A stretch of 64,000 bases of DNA from an uncultured Verrucomicrobia subdivision 3 bacterium (GTDB taxonomy: Bacteria; Verrucomicrobiota; Verrucomicrobiia; Limisphaerales; UBA11358): the NCBI GenBank assembly GCA_903878805.1, contig CAIRJF010000029.1:1-64000 (forward strand), in the 5' to 3' direction. Positions within the stretch are counted from its first letter, which is position 1; each line of letters starts with the position of its first letter. Below are positions 33,523 to 41,930 of this stretch, in pieces. The position numbers were made by a program, and so were the translations under genes. The notes beneath the pieces are model-generated. The model made no database searches and was not told where the DNA came from. It was given only the letters and a program-made list of their open reading frames with translations.

Positions 33523-35268
33523 ATGTCAACTGCCGCCACAACTGAAATCAAGCCCGCGCCTCCGGTCGAAAAGATCAAGGTCAAGGTGGATGGTCGCGAA
33601 ATCGAAGTGCCGAAGACCATGGCCGATCCGATTTCCGGCAAGCCGATTCCGACCACGATGATCCAGGCGTGCGAGCTGGCAAAGCAGGAAGTGCCGCATT
33701 ATTGCTATCACCCGAAATTGCCGGTCGTCGGCAACTGCCGCATGTGCCTCGTGGAATATGGAATGCCCGCGATGGGGCCGGATCGCAAGCCGGTTTTGAA
33801 CGCCGACGGTTCGCCAAAAATTTCCAAAATGCCGCGTCCGGCCATTTCCTGCGCGACGCCCGTTTCACCGGGAATGGAAATTTACACGAATACGCCCGGC
33901 GTGAAGCAGATGCGCGAAGGCGTGCTCGAGTCCCTGCTCATCAATCATCCGCTCGACTGCCCGATCTGCGACCAGGCCGGCGAATGCAAGCTGCAGGAAT
34001 ACTCGGTGGATTACGGCCAGAGCGCGAGCCGCTTTGTCGAAGCGAAAGTTCACAAACCGAAAGCCGTTGACCTCGGACCGCGCATCATGCTCGACGCGGA
34101 ACGCTGCATCCTGTGCACGCGCTGCATCCGTTTCACGCGCGACATCGCGGGCGACGACGCGCTGGGCATCGTCAATCGCGGCAGCTACAACACAATTGCG
34201 ACGTTCCCCGGCTTGCCGTTCGACAATAATTATACGCTGAACACGGTAGACATCTGCCCCGTCGGCGCACTCACGTCGAAAGATTTTCGTTTCAAAATGC
34301 GCGTGTGGTTTCTCAAGGAAACGAAAAGTGTCTGCACCAGTTGCGCGACTGGCTGCAATATCATCATCGGTTCGCGCGAAGAAAAAATACAGCGCTACAC
34401 GCCGCGCGAAAACGACGCCGTCAACGGCCCGTGGATGTGCGACGCCGGCCGTTTGAATTATAAATGGATCGGGCGCGAAGACCGATTGAAAGACGTTTTG
34501 GTGCGCGGACAAAAATCTACCTGGACGGCGGCGCTCAACGAAATTTCTGACAAGCTCAAGAAAGCGCCCGCCGGTTCCGTCGCCATCATTGCTTCGGCGC
34601 GGCAGACGAACGAAGAGCTCTGGCTGATTTCAAAACTGAAAGCCAAGCTCGGCGCGATCAGCGATTCCATTCCGCGTGATGGCAAGGGCGATAAGATTCT
34701 CGTCAGCGCGGACAAAAATCCGAACACCAACGGCGCGCGGCTCACGGGAATTTGCTTCACCGAGATGGGAATCAATTTGGTGAAAATTTCCGACGGCATT
34801 GCGAGTGGAAAAATCAAGACACTCATTGTTTTTGGCGAGAACATCGTCAAGCGCGCGGTGGCGAACGAAAAATTGCGCGAACGCGAAACCATCAGCGAAG
34901 TCGTGGACGAACACGGCATCACGGCGGAATTGCTCCAGAAGCTCGACACGCTCATCGTCAGCGACATTTTGCCGAACGAGACCACGAAGCTGGCGCACTA
35001 CGTTTTGCCCGGCGCGGCGCACGCGGAAAAGCGCGGCTCGTTCACGAACACCAAAGGCCGCGTCCAGAAATTCATGAAGGCCGTCGAAGCGCCCGGCGAC
35101 GCGCGCGCGGAATGGGAATTTTTGCACGACCTCGTCCACAATGTCACCGGCCAGAACGGTTTTGTGACGATCGAAGGTCTGTTCAATCAAATGGCGAAAG
35201 AAGTGCCGGCGTTCAACGGCGTGACGTGGCAAGCACTCGGCGACACCGGCTTGACGGTGCAAATTTAA
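33523..35268 (+). CDS. nuoG: NADH-quinone oxidoreductase subunit G
   Basis: 581 residues from ATG 33523 (a TTG at 33514 overlaps the nuoF end). N-terminal [2Fe-2S] domain (VPHYCYHPKLPVVGNCRMCL), the His-Cys cluster segment (HPLDCPICDQAGECKLQEYS), and cysteines CILCTRCIRFTRDI and VDICPVGALTSKDF. A further cluster, CTSCATGCNIIIGSREEKIQ plus WMCDAGR, resembles the N7-type site kept in some NuoG proteins. The molybdopterin-like domain is shortened (581 residues against roughly 900 in E. coli), as in many bacteria. Confidence 0.95.
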   Translation: MSTAATTEIKPAPPVEKIKVKVDGREIEVPKTMADPISGKPIPTTMIQACELAKQEVPHYCYHPKLPVVGNCRMCLVEYGMPAMGPDRKPVLNADGSPKISKMPRPAISCATPVSPGMEIYTNTPGVKQMREGVLESLLINHPLDCPICDQAGECKLQEYSVDYGQSASRFVEAKVHKPKAVDLGPRIMLDAERCILCTRCIRFTRDIAGDDALGIVNRGSYNTIATFPGLPFDNNYTLNTVDICPVGALTSKDFRFKMRVWFLKETKSVCTSCATGCNIIIGSREEKIQRYTPRENDAVNGPWMCDAGRLNYKWIGREDRLKDVLVRGQKSTWTAALNEISDKLKKAPAGSVAIIASARQTNEELWLISKLKAKLGAISDSIPRDGKGDKILVSADKNPNTNGARLTGICFTEMGINLVKISDGIASGKIKTLIVFGENIVKRAVANEKLRERETISEVVDEHGITAELLQKLDTLIVSDILPNETTKLAHYVLPGAAHAEKRGSFTNTKGRVQKFMKAVEAPGDARAEWEFLHDLVHNVTGQNGFVTIEGLFNQMAKEVPAFNGVTWQALGDTGLTVQI

Positions 35269-35274
35269 TTTTGA

Positions 35275-35380
35275 TTGCCACAGAGGCACAGAGACACAGA
35301 GATGAAAAATAAAACGAAAACAGATTTTGCCGAGGCGGGAGAAAATAAATTTTCTCTGTGCCTCCTTGTCTCTGTGGCAA
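35275..35380. repeat. CACAGAG-type palindromic repeat between nuoG and nuoH
   Basis: Arms 35275-35302 (TTGCCACAGAGGCACAGAG...) and 35353-35380 pair at 24 of 28 positions with a 50-base spacer. It fills almost the whole gap. It belongs to the same family as the element inside the U32 gene at 10502. It could form a hairpin in the nuo mRNA; effect on expression is unknown. Confidence 0.88.
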
Positions 35381-35390
35381 AAGAATAAAA

Positions 35391-36449
35391 ATGGACTGGA
35401 ATTTCATCATCTTCAGCATCGTCAAGATCGCGATTGTCGTCGGCGTCGTGCAGGGACTCGTCGCGTATTCCGTGCTGGCCGAGCGCAAAATTTCCGCTTG
35501 GATCCAGGATCGCGTCGGCCCGAACCGCACCGCGCCGCCGTTCATGAAATTTATTCCCGGCGGACAATTTTTGACGCGGCTCGGACTTTTTCAGCCGCTC
35601 GCGGACGGATTAAAATTCATGTTCAAGGAAGATTTTACGCCGGCGGGCGTGAAGAAAATTTATTTCTTCCTCGCGCCGGCGGTGTCCGTGATTCCGGCGA
35701 TGCTCACGGTCGCGGTGATTCCGTTCGGCTCGAACATCGGCGCGCAGAAAATGGTCATCGCGGACTTGAACGTCGGCATTCTCTACACGTTCGGCATCGT
35801 CTCGATGGGCGTTTACGGCATCGTGCTCGCGGGCTATGCGGCAAACTCAAAATATCCCATGTTCGGCGGCATCCGTTCGAGCGCGCAGATGATTTCGTAT
35901 GAAATTTCCATGGGCATGTCGGTCATTCCCGTTTTGCTGATCGTCGGCAATTTGAATCTCGGCCAAATTATTTCGTGGCAGTCCACGCACGGCTGGATGG
36001 TCGCGTATGCGCCGATTTCATTCATCATTTTCATGGTCGCGTCGTTCGCGGAAACGAACCGCACGCCGTTCGATTTGCCGGAAGCGGAAACTGAACTCGT
36101 CGGCGGCTACCACACGGAATACGGCTCGATGAAGTTCGCGCTGTTTTTCCTCGCGGAATATTCCAACATGGTTTCCTCGTCCGCGATGATGGTGACGCTG
36201 TTTTTCGGCGGCTGGACGCTGCCGTTCTGGGGACTCGATCACGCGGCGACGTCGCTCGGCATGGGCATCGTGCAAATTTTTGTCTTCCTCGCGAAGATGC
36301 TGTTTTTCATGGTCGTTTTCATCTGGGTGCGCTGGATGTTCCCGCGTTTTCGTTACGACCAGTTGATGGACTTGGGCTGGCGGCGGTTTTTGCCGCTCGC
36401 GTTGGTAAACATTTTAATCACGGCCGTCTGGCTGTGGATGAGGAGTTGA
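35391..36449 (+). CDS. nuoH: NADH-quinone oxidoreductase subunit H
   Basis: 352 residues from ATG 35391, just after the repeat. Membrane subunit at the base of the quinone channel, with about eight helices. LAERKISAWIQDRVGPNR, LADGLKFMFKEDFTP, SAQMISYEISMGMSVIP, FAETNRTPFDLPEAETELVG and RFRYDQLMDLGWRRFLPLAL are diagnostic. The next gene starts two bases after its stop. Confidence 0.97.
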   Translation: MDWNFIIFSIVKIAIVVGVVQGLVAYSVLAERKISAWIQDRVGPNRTAPPFMKFIPGGQFLTRLGLFQPLADGLKFMFKEDFTPAGVKKIYFFLAPAVSVIPAMLTVAVIPFGSNIGAQKMVIADLNVGILYTFGIVSMGVYGIVLAGYAANSKYPMFGGIRSSAQMISYEISMGMSVIPVLLIVGNLNLGQIISWQSTHGWMVAYAPISFIIFMVASFAETNRTPFDLPEAETELVGGYHTEYGSMKFALFFLAEYSNMVSSSAMMVTLFFGGWTLPFWGLDHAATSLGMGIVQIFVFLAKMLFFMVVFIWVRWMFPRFRYDQLMDLGWRRFLPLALVNILITAVWLWMRS

Positions 36450-36450
36450 T

Positions 36451-37014
36451 ATGGCCGTTGTTGTAAATCGCAAATCGCTCACGTTTTGGGAAAAACTTTA
36501 TCTGCCGGCCATCGTCGGCGGATTGAAAGTCACGCTCAAGCACGCCTACAACACGCTGTTCAAGGGCAAGGTCGTGACGATGGAATATCCGGAGCAGAAA
36601 TGGACGCTACCGCCCGGTTATCGCGGCGCGCCGTATCTCGTGAAGGATCAGGAGGGCAACACGAAATGCGTTTCGTGCCAGCTCTGCGAATTTGTCTGTC
36701 CGCCGAAAGCCATCCGCATCACGCCGCCCGGCGACACCGGCCTCAAGGCCGACCGCACGAACGCCGAAAAAATGCCGGCGGAATTTGAGATCAACATGCT
36801 GCGCTGCATCTTCTGCGGCTTCTGCCAGGAAGTGTGCCCCGAGGAAGCGATTTTTCTGCAGCAGGATTATTCGCTGACCGCGCTGAGCCGCAGCGAATTG
36901 ATTTACAACAAGGAAAAACTCCTGTCGCTCGGCGGTGAAGTCGGCGGCATCCAGAAATGGAAACACAAGCTGGAAGAAGCGAAGGCGCAGGAAAATTTCC
37001 CGGTGAAGCCTTAA
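36451..37014 (+). CDS. nuoI: NADH-quinone oxidoreductase subunit I
   Basis: 187 residues. Peripheral ferredoxin-like subunit with two [4Fe-4S] clusters (N6a and N6b): CVSCQLCEFVCPPKAI and CIFCGFCQEVCPEEAI, all eight cysteines present. GLKVTLKHAYNTLFKG precedes them. A basic C-terminus (IQKWKHKLEEAKAQENF) is typical. Six bases separate it from nuoJ. Confidence 0.97.
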   Translation: MAVVVNRKSLTFWEKLYLPAIVGGLKVTLKHAYNTLFKGKVVTMEYPEQKWTLPPGYRGAPYLVKDQEGNTKCVSCQLCEFVCPPKAIRITPPGDTGLKADRTNAEKMPAEFEINMLRCIFCGFCQEVCPEEAIFLQQDYSLTALSRSELIYNKEKLLSLGGEVGGIQKWKHKLEEAKAQENFPVKP

Positions 37015-37020
37015 TCAGCA

Positions 37021-37554
37021 ATGGAACAAATCAACAACCTGGTCAGTGGCGGCGCGGTGGAGGACGTTTTGTTTTACGTCTTCGCGGCGCTGACGCTGCT
37101 GTGCGCCGTGCTCGTGGTCGCGAATCCGTTCAGCCGCAACCCAGTCACGAGCGCAATGTTTCTGGTGCTGACCATCATCTCGATGTCCGGCTTGTTTTTG
37201 CTGCTGCACGCATTTTTTCTCGCGGCGGTGCAGATTCTAGTTTACGCCGGCGCGGTCATCGTGCTGTTCATTTTCGTCATCATGTTGCTCGACCTGAAAG
37301 AAGAGCAGCGCCGTAAAATAAAATTCTTCGGCCTCGCCGCCGGCTTGGTTTCTGTCGGCATCGTGGTCAGCATTTTTGTGAAGTCGCTCGCGTCCATCAA
37401 ACCCAACGCCGCTCCGCCTACGCTCGAAGGCGAAACCTACGCGCTCGGCAAACTTTTGTTCACGCAATACACGCTCCCGTTTGAAATCGTCTCCGTGCTC
37501 CTGCTCGTGGCGATGATCGGCGTGATCCTGTTGAGCAAAAAGAAACTCGAATAA
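37021..37554 (+). CDS. nuoJ: NADH-quinone oxidoreductase subunit J
   Basis: 177 residues with five predicted helices. Conserved VEDVLFYVFAALTLLCAVLV, NPVTSAMFLVLTIISMSGLF, and VQILVYAGAVIVLFIFVIML, the helix with the pi-bulge of the family. Downstream nuoK starts one base after its stop region. Confidence 0.96.
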   Translation: MEQINNLVSGGAVEDVLFYVFAALTLLCAVLVVANPFSRNPVTSAMFLVLTIISMSGLFLLLHAFFLAAVQILVYAGAVIVLFIFVIMLLDLKEEQRRKIKFFGLAAGLVSVGIVVSIFVKSLASIKPNAAPPTLEGETYALGKLLFTQYTLPFEIVSVLLLVAMIGVILLSKKKLE

Positions 37555-37555
37555 C

Positions 37556-37861
37556 ATGCACGTCGGCCTCCATCATTATTTGTTCGTGAGCTTCATGCTG
37601 TTCAGCCTGGGGCTGCTCGGCGTCATCATGCGCCGCAACCTGCTGGTGATTTACATGTCTCTGGAGCTGATGCTCAACGCCGCCAACCTGGCGCTCGTCT
37701 CCTTTTCGCGGTTCAACAACAAACTCGACGGCCAAGTGCTGGTGTTTTTCATCATCACGGTGGCGGCGGCGGAAGTGGCGGTCGGCCTCGCGCTGATCGT
37801 GGCGCTCTACCGCAAACGCCAGTCCGCGCATGTCGAAGATTTGACCTCGATGAAACTCTGA
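37556..37861 (+). CDS. nuoK: NADH-quinone oxidoreductase subunit K
   Basis: 101 residues with three helices. LGVIMRRNLLVIYMSLELML and NAANLALVSFSR contain the key membrane glutamate of NuoK; FFIITVAAAEVAVGLALIVA carries the second. Three bases before nuoL. Normal length. Confidence 0.96.
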   Translation: MHVGLHHYLFVSFMLFSLGLLGVIMRRNLLVIYMSLELMLNAANLALVSFSRFNNKLDGQVLVFFIITVAAAEVAVGLALIVALYRKRQSAHVEDLTSMKL

Positions 37862-37864
37862 CGG

Positions 37865-39727
37865 ATGAAAAACGAACTTTTTCCATGGCTGATCCTGTTC
37901 CTGCCGCTGCTCTCAGCGACAGTGATTGCGCTATTCACATTGCGCAGTAAAACCGTCAGCAGCCTCATCTCCATCGGCGCGGTCGCGGCGGGCTTCGTGC
38001 TGACCTGCCTGTTCGTAAACGCCAACGGAATTCATTACAGCGGTGAAACGTCCGTCAACTGGCTCACCATCGGCGGTTTGAATGTGGACTTCGGCCTCAA
38101 GCTTGATGCGTTGAGCATGATGATGTTGTTCGTCGTCACCGGCGTCGGCGGCTTGATCCATATTTATTCCTACAGCTACATGGACGAAGATGCGGGCAAG
38201 GCGCGCTTTTTCGCGTTCTTGAGTTTGTTCACGTTCTCGATGCTCGGCATCGTGCTGGCAAATAATTTTCTGATGACGTTCATTTTCTGGGAACTCGTCG
38301 GTGTGTCCAGCTATCTGCTCATCGGTTTCTGGTTTGAAAAACCCAGCGCCGGCGATGCCGCGAAAAAAGCGTTCATCACCAATCGCCTCGGCGACTTTGG
38401 CTTTCTCGCAGGCATTTTGATGGTTTGGGGTTTGCTTGGTTCGCTCAATTTTTCTGCGTTACAAAATGCGATGGTCTCAAATCCCGCCGCGCTCGGAGCC
38501 AGTGCCACCATCGCGGGTCTGTTAATTTTCTGCGGTGCGGCTGGCAAATCCGCCCAATTCCCGCTGCATGTCTGGTTGCCGGACGCGATGGAAGGCCCGA
38601 CGCCCGTGTCCGCCTTGATCCACGCCGCGACGATGGTGGCCGCCGGTGTTTACATGCTTTGCCGGACGCTCTTTTTATACAATGCCGACGCGCTCCACGT
38701 CATCGCCTACATCGGCGGATTCACCGCGCTGCTCGCGGCGCTGATGGCGGTTCAGCAAAACGACATCAAGCGCATCATCGCCTACTCGACGCTGTCACAA
38801 CTCGGCTACATGGTCATGGCGGTTGGCTTGAGCGGTCCGACGCCCGCGATGTTTCATTTGACCATGCACGCCTTTTTCAAAGCACTGCTGTTCTTGAGCG
38901 CCGGATCCGTCATCATCGGCATGCACCACGAGCAGGACATCTGGCACATGGGCGGACTGAAAAAGAAAATGCCCGTCACATTCTGGACCTTCACCATCGG
39001 CGCACTGGCCTTGAGCGGTATCCCGCCGTTTGCCGGTTTTTATTCGAAGGATTCAATTCTCGCGCAATGCCTGGAACAGAAAAATTATTTGCTGTTCGCT
39101 GTCGCCGTGTTCGTCGCCGGGCTGACCGCGTTCTACACGTTCCGTTTATTCTTCGTCGTTTTCTTCGGCAAGGAAAAAACCGATCACGCCAAGCATGCGC
39201 ACGAATCGCCGCTGATAATTACCGCGCCGCTGGTGATTCTGGCCATCTTCGCGACCATCGGCGGTTTCATCGGCATCACCAACAATTACGGTTCGCAATT
39301 CGTCGCCGACCACGAAACGCTTTCGCTTGCGCAACAATTTCTCGAACCGCTGAAAACTCCTGTCCCGATGTTTATCGGCATCGGCGTTGCGCTCGCCGGA
39401 ATTTTCCTCGCGTTCGCGCTTTACAAAATTGGCGACAAAGATCCGTTGCCCGCGAAACTCGGTGGCCTGGCGACGGCGATGAAGAACAAATTTTATTTCG
39501 ACGAACTTTACGAAGCCACATTCATCCGCGCGCATGATTTTCTCGCGGCGGTGGCCGACTGGATTGACCGCTGGATTCTGGAAGGCGCGATCATCGGCGC
39601 GATTCGCGGCGGCACGGATTTGAGCGGACGCGCGCTGCGCCTCGCGCAAACCGGCAACCTCCAGACCTACGCCTTCCTGTTCGTGCTCGGCGTGGCGCTG
39701 TTGCTCTATTTCGTTTTGGGAAAATGA
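37865..39727 (+). CDS. nuoL: NADH-quinone oxidoreductase subunit L
   Basis: 620 residues, antiporter-like subunit with about 16 helices and the lateral helix. Conserved FWELVGVSSYLLIGFWFEKP, LPDAMEGPTPVSALIHAATM, LSQLGYMVMAVGLSGP, and GIPPFAGFYSKDSIL are present. The stop overlaps the start of the next unrelated small gene by four bases. Confidence 0.97.
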   Translation: MKNELFPWLILFLPLLSATVIALFTLRSKTVSSLISIGAVAAGFVLTCLFVNANGIHYSGETSVNWLTIGGLNVDFGLKLDALSMMMLFVVTGVGGLIHIYSYSYMDEDAGKARFFAFLSLFTFSMLGIVLANNFLMTFIFWELVGVSSYLLIGFWFEKPSAGDAAKKAFITNRLGDFGFLAGILMVWGLLGSLNFSALQNAMVSNPAALGASATIAGLLIFCGAAGKSAQFPLHVWLPDAMEGPTPVSALIHAATMVAAGVYMLCRTLFLYNADALHVIAYIGGFTALLAALMAVQQNDIKRIIAYSTLSQLGYMVMAVGLSGPTPAMFHLTMHAFFKALLFLSAGSVIIGMHHEQDIWHMGGLKKKMPVTFWTFTIGALALSGIPPFAGFYSKDSILAQCLEQKNYLLFAVAVFVAGLTAFYTFRLFFVVFFGKEKTDHAKHAHESPLIITAPLVILAIFATIGGFIGITNNYGSQFVADHETLSLAQQFLEPLKTPVPMFIGIGVALAGIFLAFALYKIGDKDPLPAKLGGLATAMKNKFYFDELYEATFIRAHDFLAAVADWIDRWILEGAIIGAIRGGTDLSGRALRLAQTGNLQTYAFLFVLGVALLLYFVLGK

Positions 39728-39915
39728 AGCAAAGAGACAAAATGAAAGAATTAGTTGCTCGTTACAAAGGTGACGAGAAATCAGTCGTCATTGCGTATGC
39801 CGAAGCTGAACAAAAAGGTGAAGTTAGCCGAAAGAGCAATTCACATAATTGGGGTTCGATTTCGTATGCAAAAGCATTGATGCGTGACGGGAAAAGAAGA
39901 AATTGGATAAAGTGA
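39724..39915 (+). CDS. Small unrelated hypothetical protein inside nuo cluster
   Basis: 63 residues, highly charged: KELVARYKGDEKSVVIAYAE, then KGEVSRKSNSHNWGSISYAK and ALMRDGKRRNWIK. It resembles a widespread small-protein type with YAxAE, GEVxRxSN and YAxALxxDG, of unknown role. AT-rich. It starts inside the end of nuoL (ATGA overlap) and is not a complex I subunit. Confidence 0.65.
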   Translation: MKQRDKMKELVARYKGDEKSVVIAYAEAEQKGEVSRKSNSHNWGSISYAKALMRDGKRRNWIK

Positions 39916-39917
39916 AA

Positions 39918-40385
39918 ATGCAGCAACAGCAATTCAAACGGTTTTACAATCTCGCATTCGCGGTGATTGTAATCTGTTCTGTATTCTTTGTCTTCAAAGC
40001 CGCCGAGTCTTTAGTTCAATTATGCGTAATTGAAACTCAAAAGGAACAATATAAGAATTTGATGGATCATCAGAGACAGTTTATTTACGACGGTCTTGTA
40101 AAGGCTGGCAAACAAGAACAAGCGGATGAATTCATGCGCGACCCTCAACTAAATGACCTTGGTTTATTCGCCACCGATGATGAAAACGGGCAACCGTTTG
40201 GCCCGAAAGCGGTCTCGCTTGACCGCAGAATACAATTTTGTGAAGACAATCTTACCGCAATTTCAGTGGTTACTACATTGGTTGCCGTTGTTTTAGCGTA
40301 TTTCTTATTTTGGTATATTGCATTGTTTTCTGTGCGCTATGTCAGAGGCAAGGCTGACCCAGAACAAGTTATTTCAAGCAAATAA
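39918..40385 (+). CDS. Two-helix membrane protein of unknown function inside nuo cluster
   Basis: About 155 residues from ATG 39918. One N-terminal transmembrane helix (YNLAFAVIVICSVFFVFK), an exposed helical region with many Gln and Asp (ETQKEQYKNLMDHQRQFIYD), and a C-terminal helix (VVTTLVAVVLAYFLFWYIAL). The coding sequence is AT-rich. No homology recognised. It is placed between nuoL and nuoM, and ends nine bases before nuoM, yet has no resemblance to accessory complex I subunits. Confidence 0.65.
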   Translation: MQQQQFKRFYNLAFAVIVICSVFFVFKAAESLVQLCVIETQKEQYKNLMDHQRQFIYDGLVKAGKQEQADEFMRDPQLNDLGLFATDDENGQPFGPKAVSLDRRIQFCEDNLTAISVVTTLVAVVLAYFLFWYIALFSVRYVRGKADPEQVISSK

Positions 40386-40394
40386 ATTTAACGA

Positions 40395-41930
40395 ATGTCC
40401 ATACTGACTTACATCGCAGGTTGGCCGCTGCTGGCGGCGTTGGCGCTCATCGTCGTGCCGCGCAATTACCGCGTCATCATCCGCGCCATCGCGGTGCTGG
40501 CCACGCTTATCTCGGCGGTGCTGGCGGTGAAGATGTTCGCGCAGTTCGTGCCCGGCGCGACCGGCTTCCAGTTCGAGCAACAAATCCCGTGGGTCGAATC
40601 GCTCGGCATCAGCTATCATGTCGGCGTGGACGGTCTGAACGTCGGCCTGATCTTGATGGGCGCAATCGTCGCGTTCGCCGCCGCGCTCTGCTCGTGGGAA
40701 ATCCAGACGCGGGAAAAGGAATTTTACATCCTGCTGCTCGTGATGACCGGCGGCATCCTCGGCGCGTTCGCGTCGCTGGACTTGTTCTTCTTTTATTTCT
40801 TGCACGAACTCGCGCTGGTGCCCACGTTCATCATGATTGGCGTCTGGGGCCGTGGAGAAAAGAAGAACTACGCAACGTTCCAGATCACGCTTTACTTGAG
40901 CATCGGCGCGCTCATCGCGCTCATCGGCCTCATCGCGCTCTATCTGCAATCCGGCGCGAACACGTTCGACATCCCGAAAATCATCGAGCATGCCAAGACG
41001 AATCCGCTCGCGGTCAACGCGCAGAATTTCATCTTCCCGCTGTTGTTATTCGGATTTGGCATCTTGGTTTCACTTTGGCCATTCCACTCTTGGGCACCAC
41101 TCGGTTACGGAGTTGCGCCCTCGCCGACTGCGATGCTTCACGCTGGTGTGTTGAAGAAATTCGGTCTCTACGGTTTGATTCGCATTGCGCTACCGCTGTT
41201 GCCGCAAGCCGCGCAAAGCTGGGCGCACTTCCTCGCGCTGCTCTGCGTTGGAAATATTTTGTATGTCGGCTGGGTCGCAATGCGCCAGAAAGATTTGAAC
41301 CTGCTCATCGGTAATTCCAGCGTGGCGCACATGGGCTTTATTTTCCTCGGCATCGCCAGCCTGAACCTCATCGGCGTGACTGGCGCGGTGCTCATCATGG
41401 TCGCGCACGGTTTCCTCGCCGCGCTGACGTTCGCGCTGACCGGTTACATTTACAAACAGACCGGCACGCTGGAAATCAGCGCGCTCGGCGGACTCTGCCG
41501 CAAGCTGCCGTTCATCGGCACGGCGCTGCTCATGGCCGCGATGGCCGGCTGCGGATTGCCCGGCTTCGCGAATTTCGTCGGTGAAGCCACAGTGTTCTTC
41601 GGCGCGTGGAAAATGTTCCCGGCCATCACGATCATCGCACTCTGGGGCGCGCTGGTCATCGGCGGCATCTACATGACGCGCGCCATCCGCAACGTTTTGC
41701 ATGGACCGTTGCCGGAAAAATGGAATTCACTTTCCGACGCGAACCTGTGGCGCAAGCTGCCCTACGCGCTGCTGATCGTGAGCCTGCTGGTGTTCGGCTT
41801 CCTGCCGAAACTGCTCACGGAAAAAATCAATCCTGACGCGCAGAAAATTGTCGCCATGGCAACTGGCAACGTGATCGCGGCTAGCGAAACAAGTGCGCCC
41901 GCTGTCAATTTTGTTGCGCAAAACAAATGA
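40395..41930 (+). CDS. nuoM: NADH-quinone oxidoreductase subunit M
   Basis: 511 residues, antiporter-like membrane subunit. Conserved YHVGVDGLNVGLILMGAIVA, FYFLHELALVPTFIMIGVWG with the key glutamate, LWPFHSWAPLGYGVAPSPTA and MLHAGVLKKFGLYGL with the key lysine, and SVAHMGFIFLGIASLNLIGV are present. The stop overlaps nuoN by four bases. Confidence 0.97.
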   Translation: MSILTYIAGWPLLAALALIVVPRNYRVIIRAIAVLATLISAVLAVKMFAQFVPGATGFQFEQQIPWVESLGISYHVGVDGLNVGLILMGAIVAFAAALCSWEIQTREKEFYILLLVMTGGILGAFASLDLFFFYFLHELALVPTFIMIGVWGRGEKKNYATFQITLYLSIGALIALIGLIALYLQSGANTFDIPKIIEHAKTNPLAVNAQNFIFPLLLFGFGILVSLWPFHSWAPLGYGVAPSPTAMLHAGVLKKFGLYGLIRIALPLLPQAAQSWAHFLALLCVGNILYVGWVAMRQKDLNLLIGNSSVAHMGFIFLGIASLNLIGVTGAVLIMVAHGFLAALTFALTGYIYKQTGTLEISALGGLCRKLPFIGTALLMAAMAGCGLPGFANFVGEATVFFGAWKMFPAITIIALWGALVIGGIYMTRAIRNVLHGPLPEKWNSLSDANLWRKLPYALLIVSLLVFGFLPKLLTEKINPDAQKIVAMATGNVIAASETSAPAVNFVAQNK

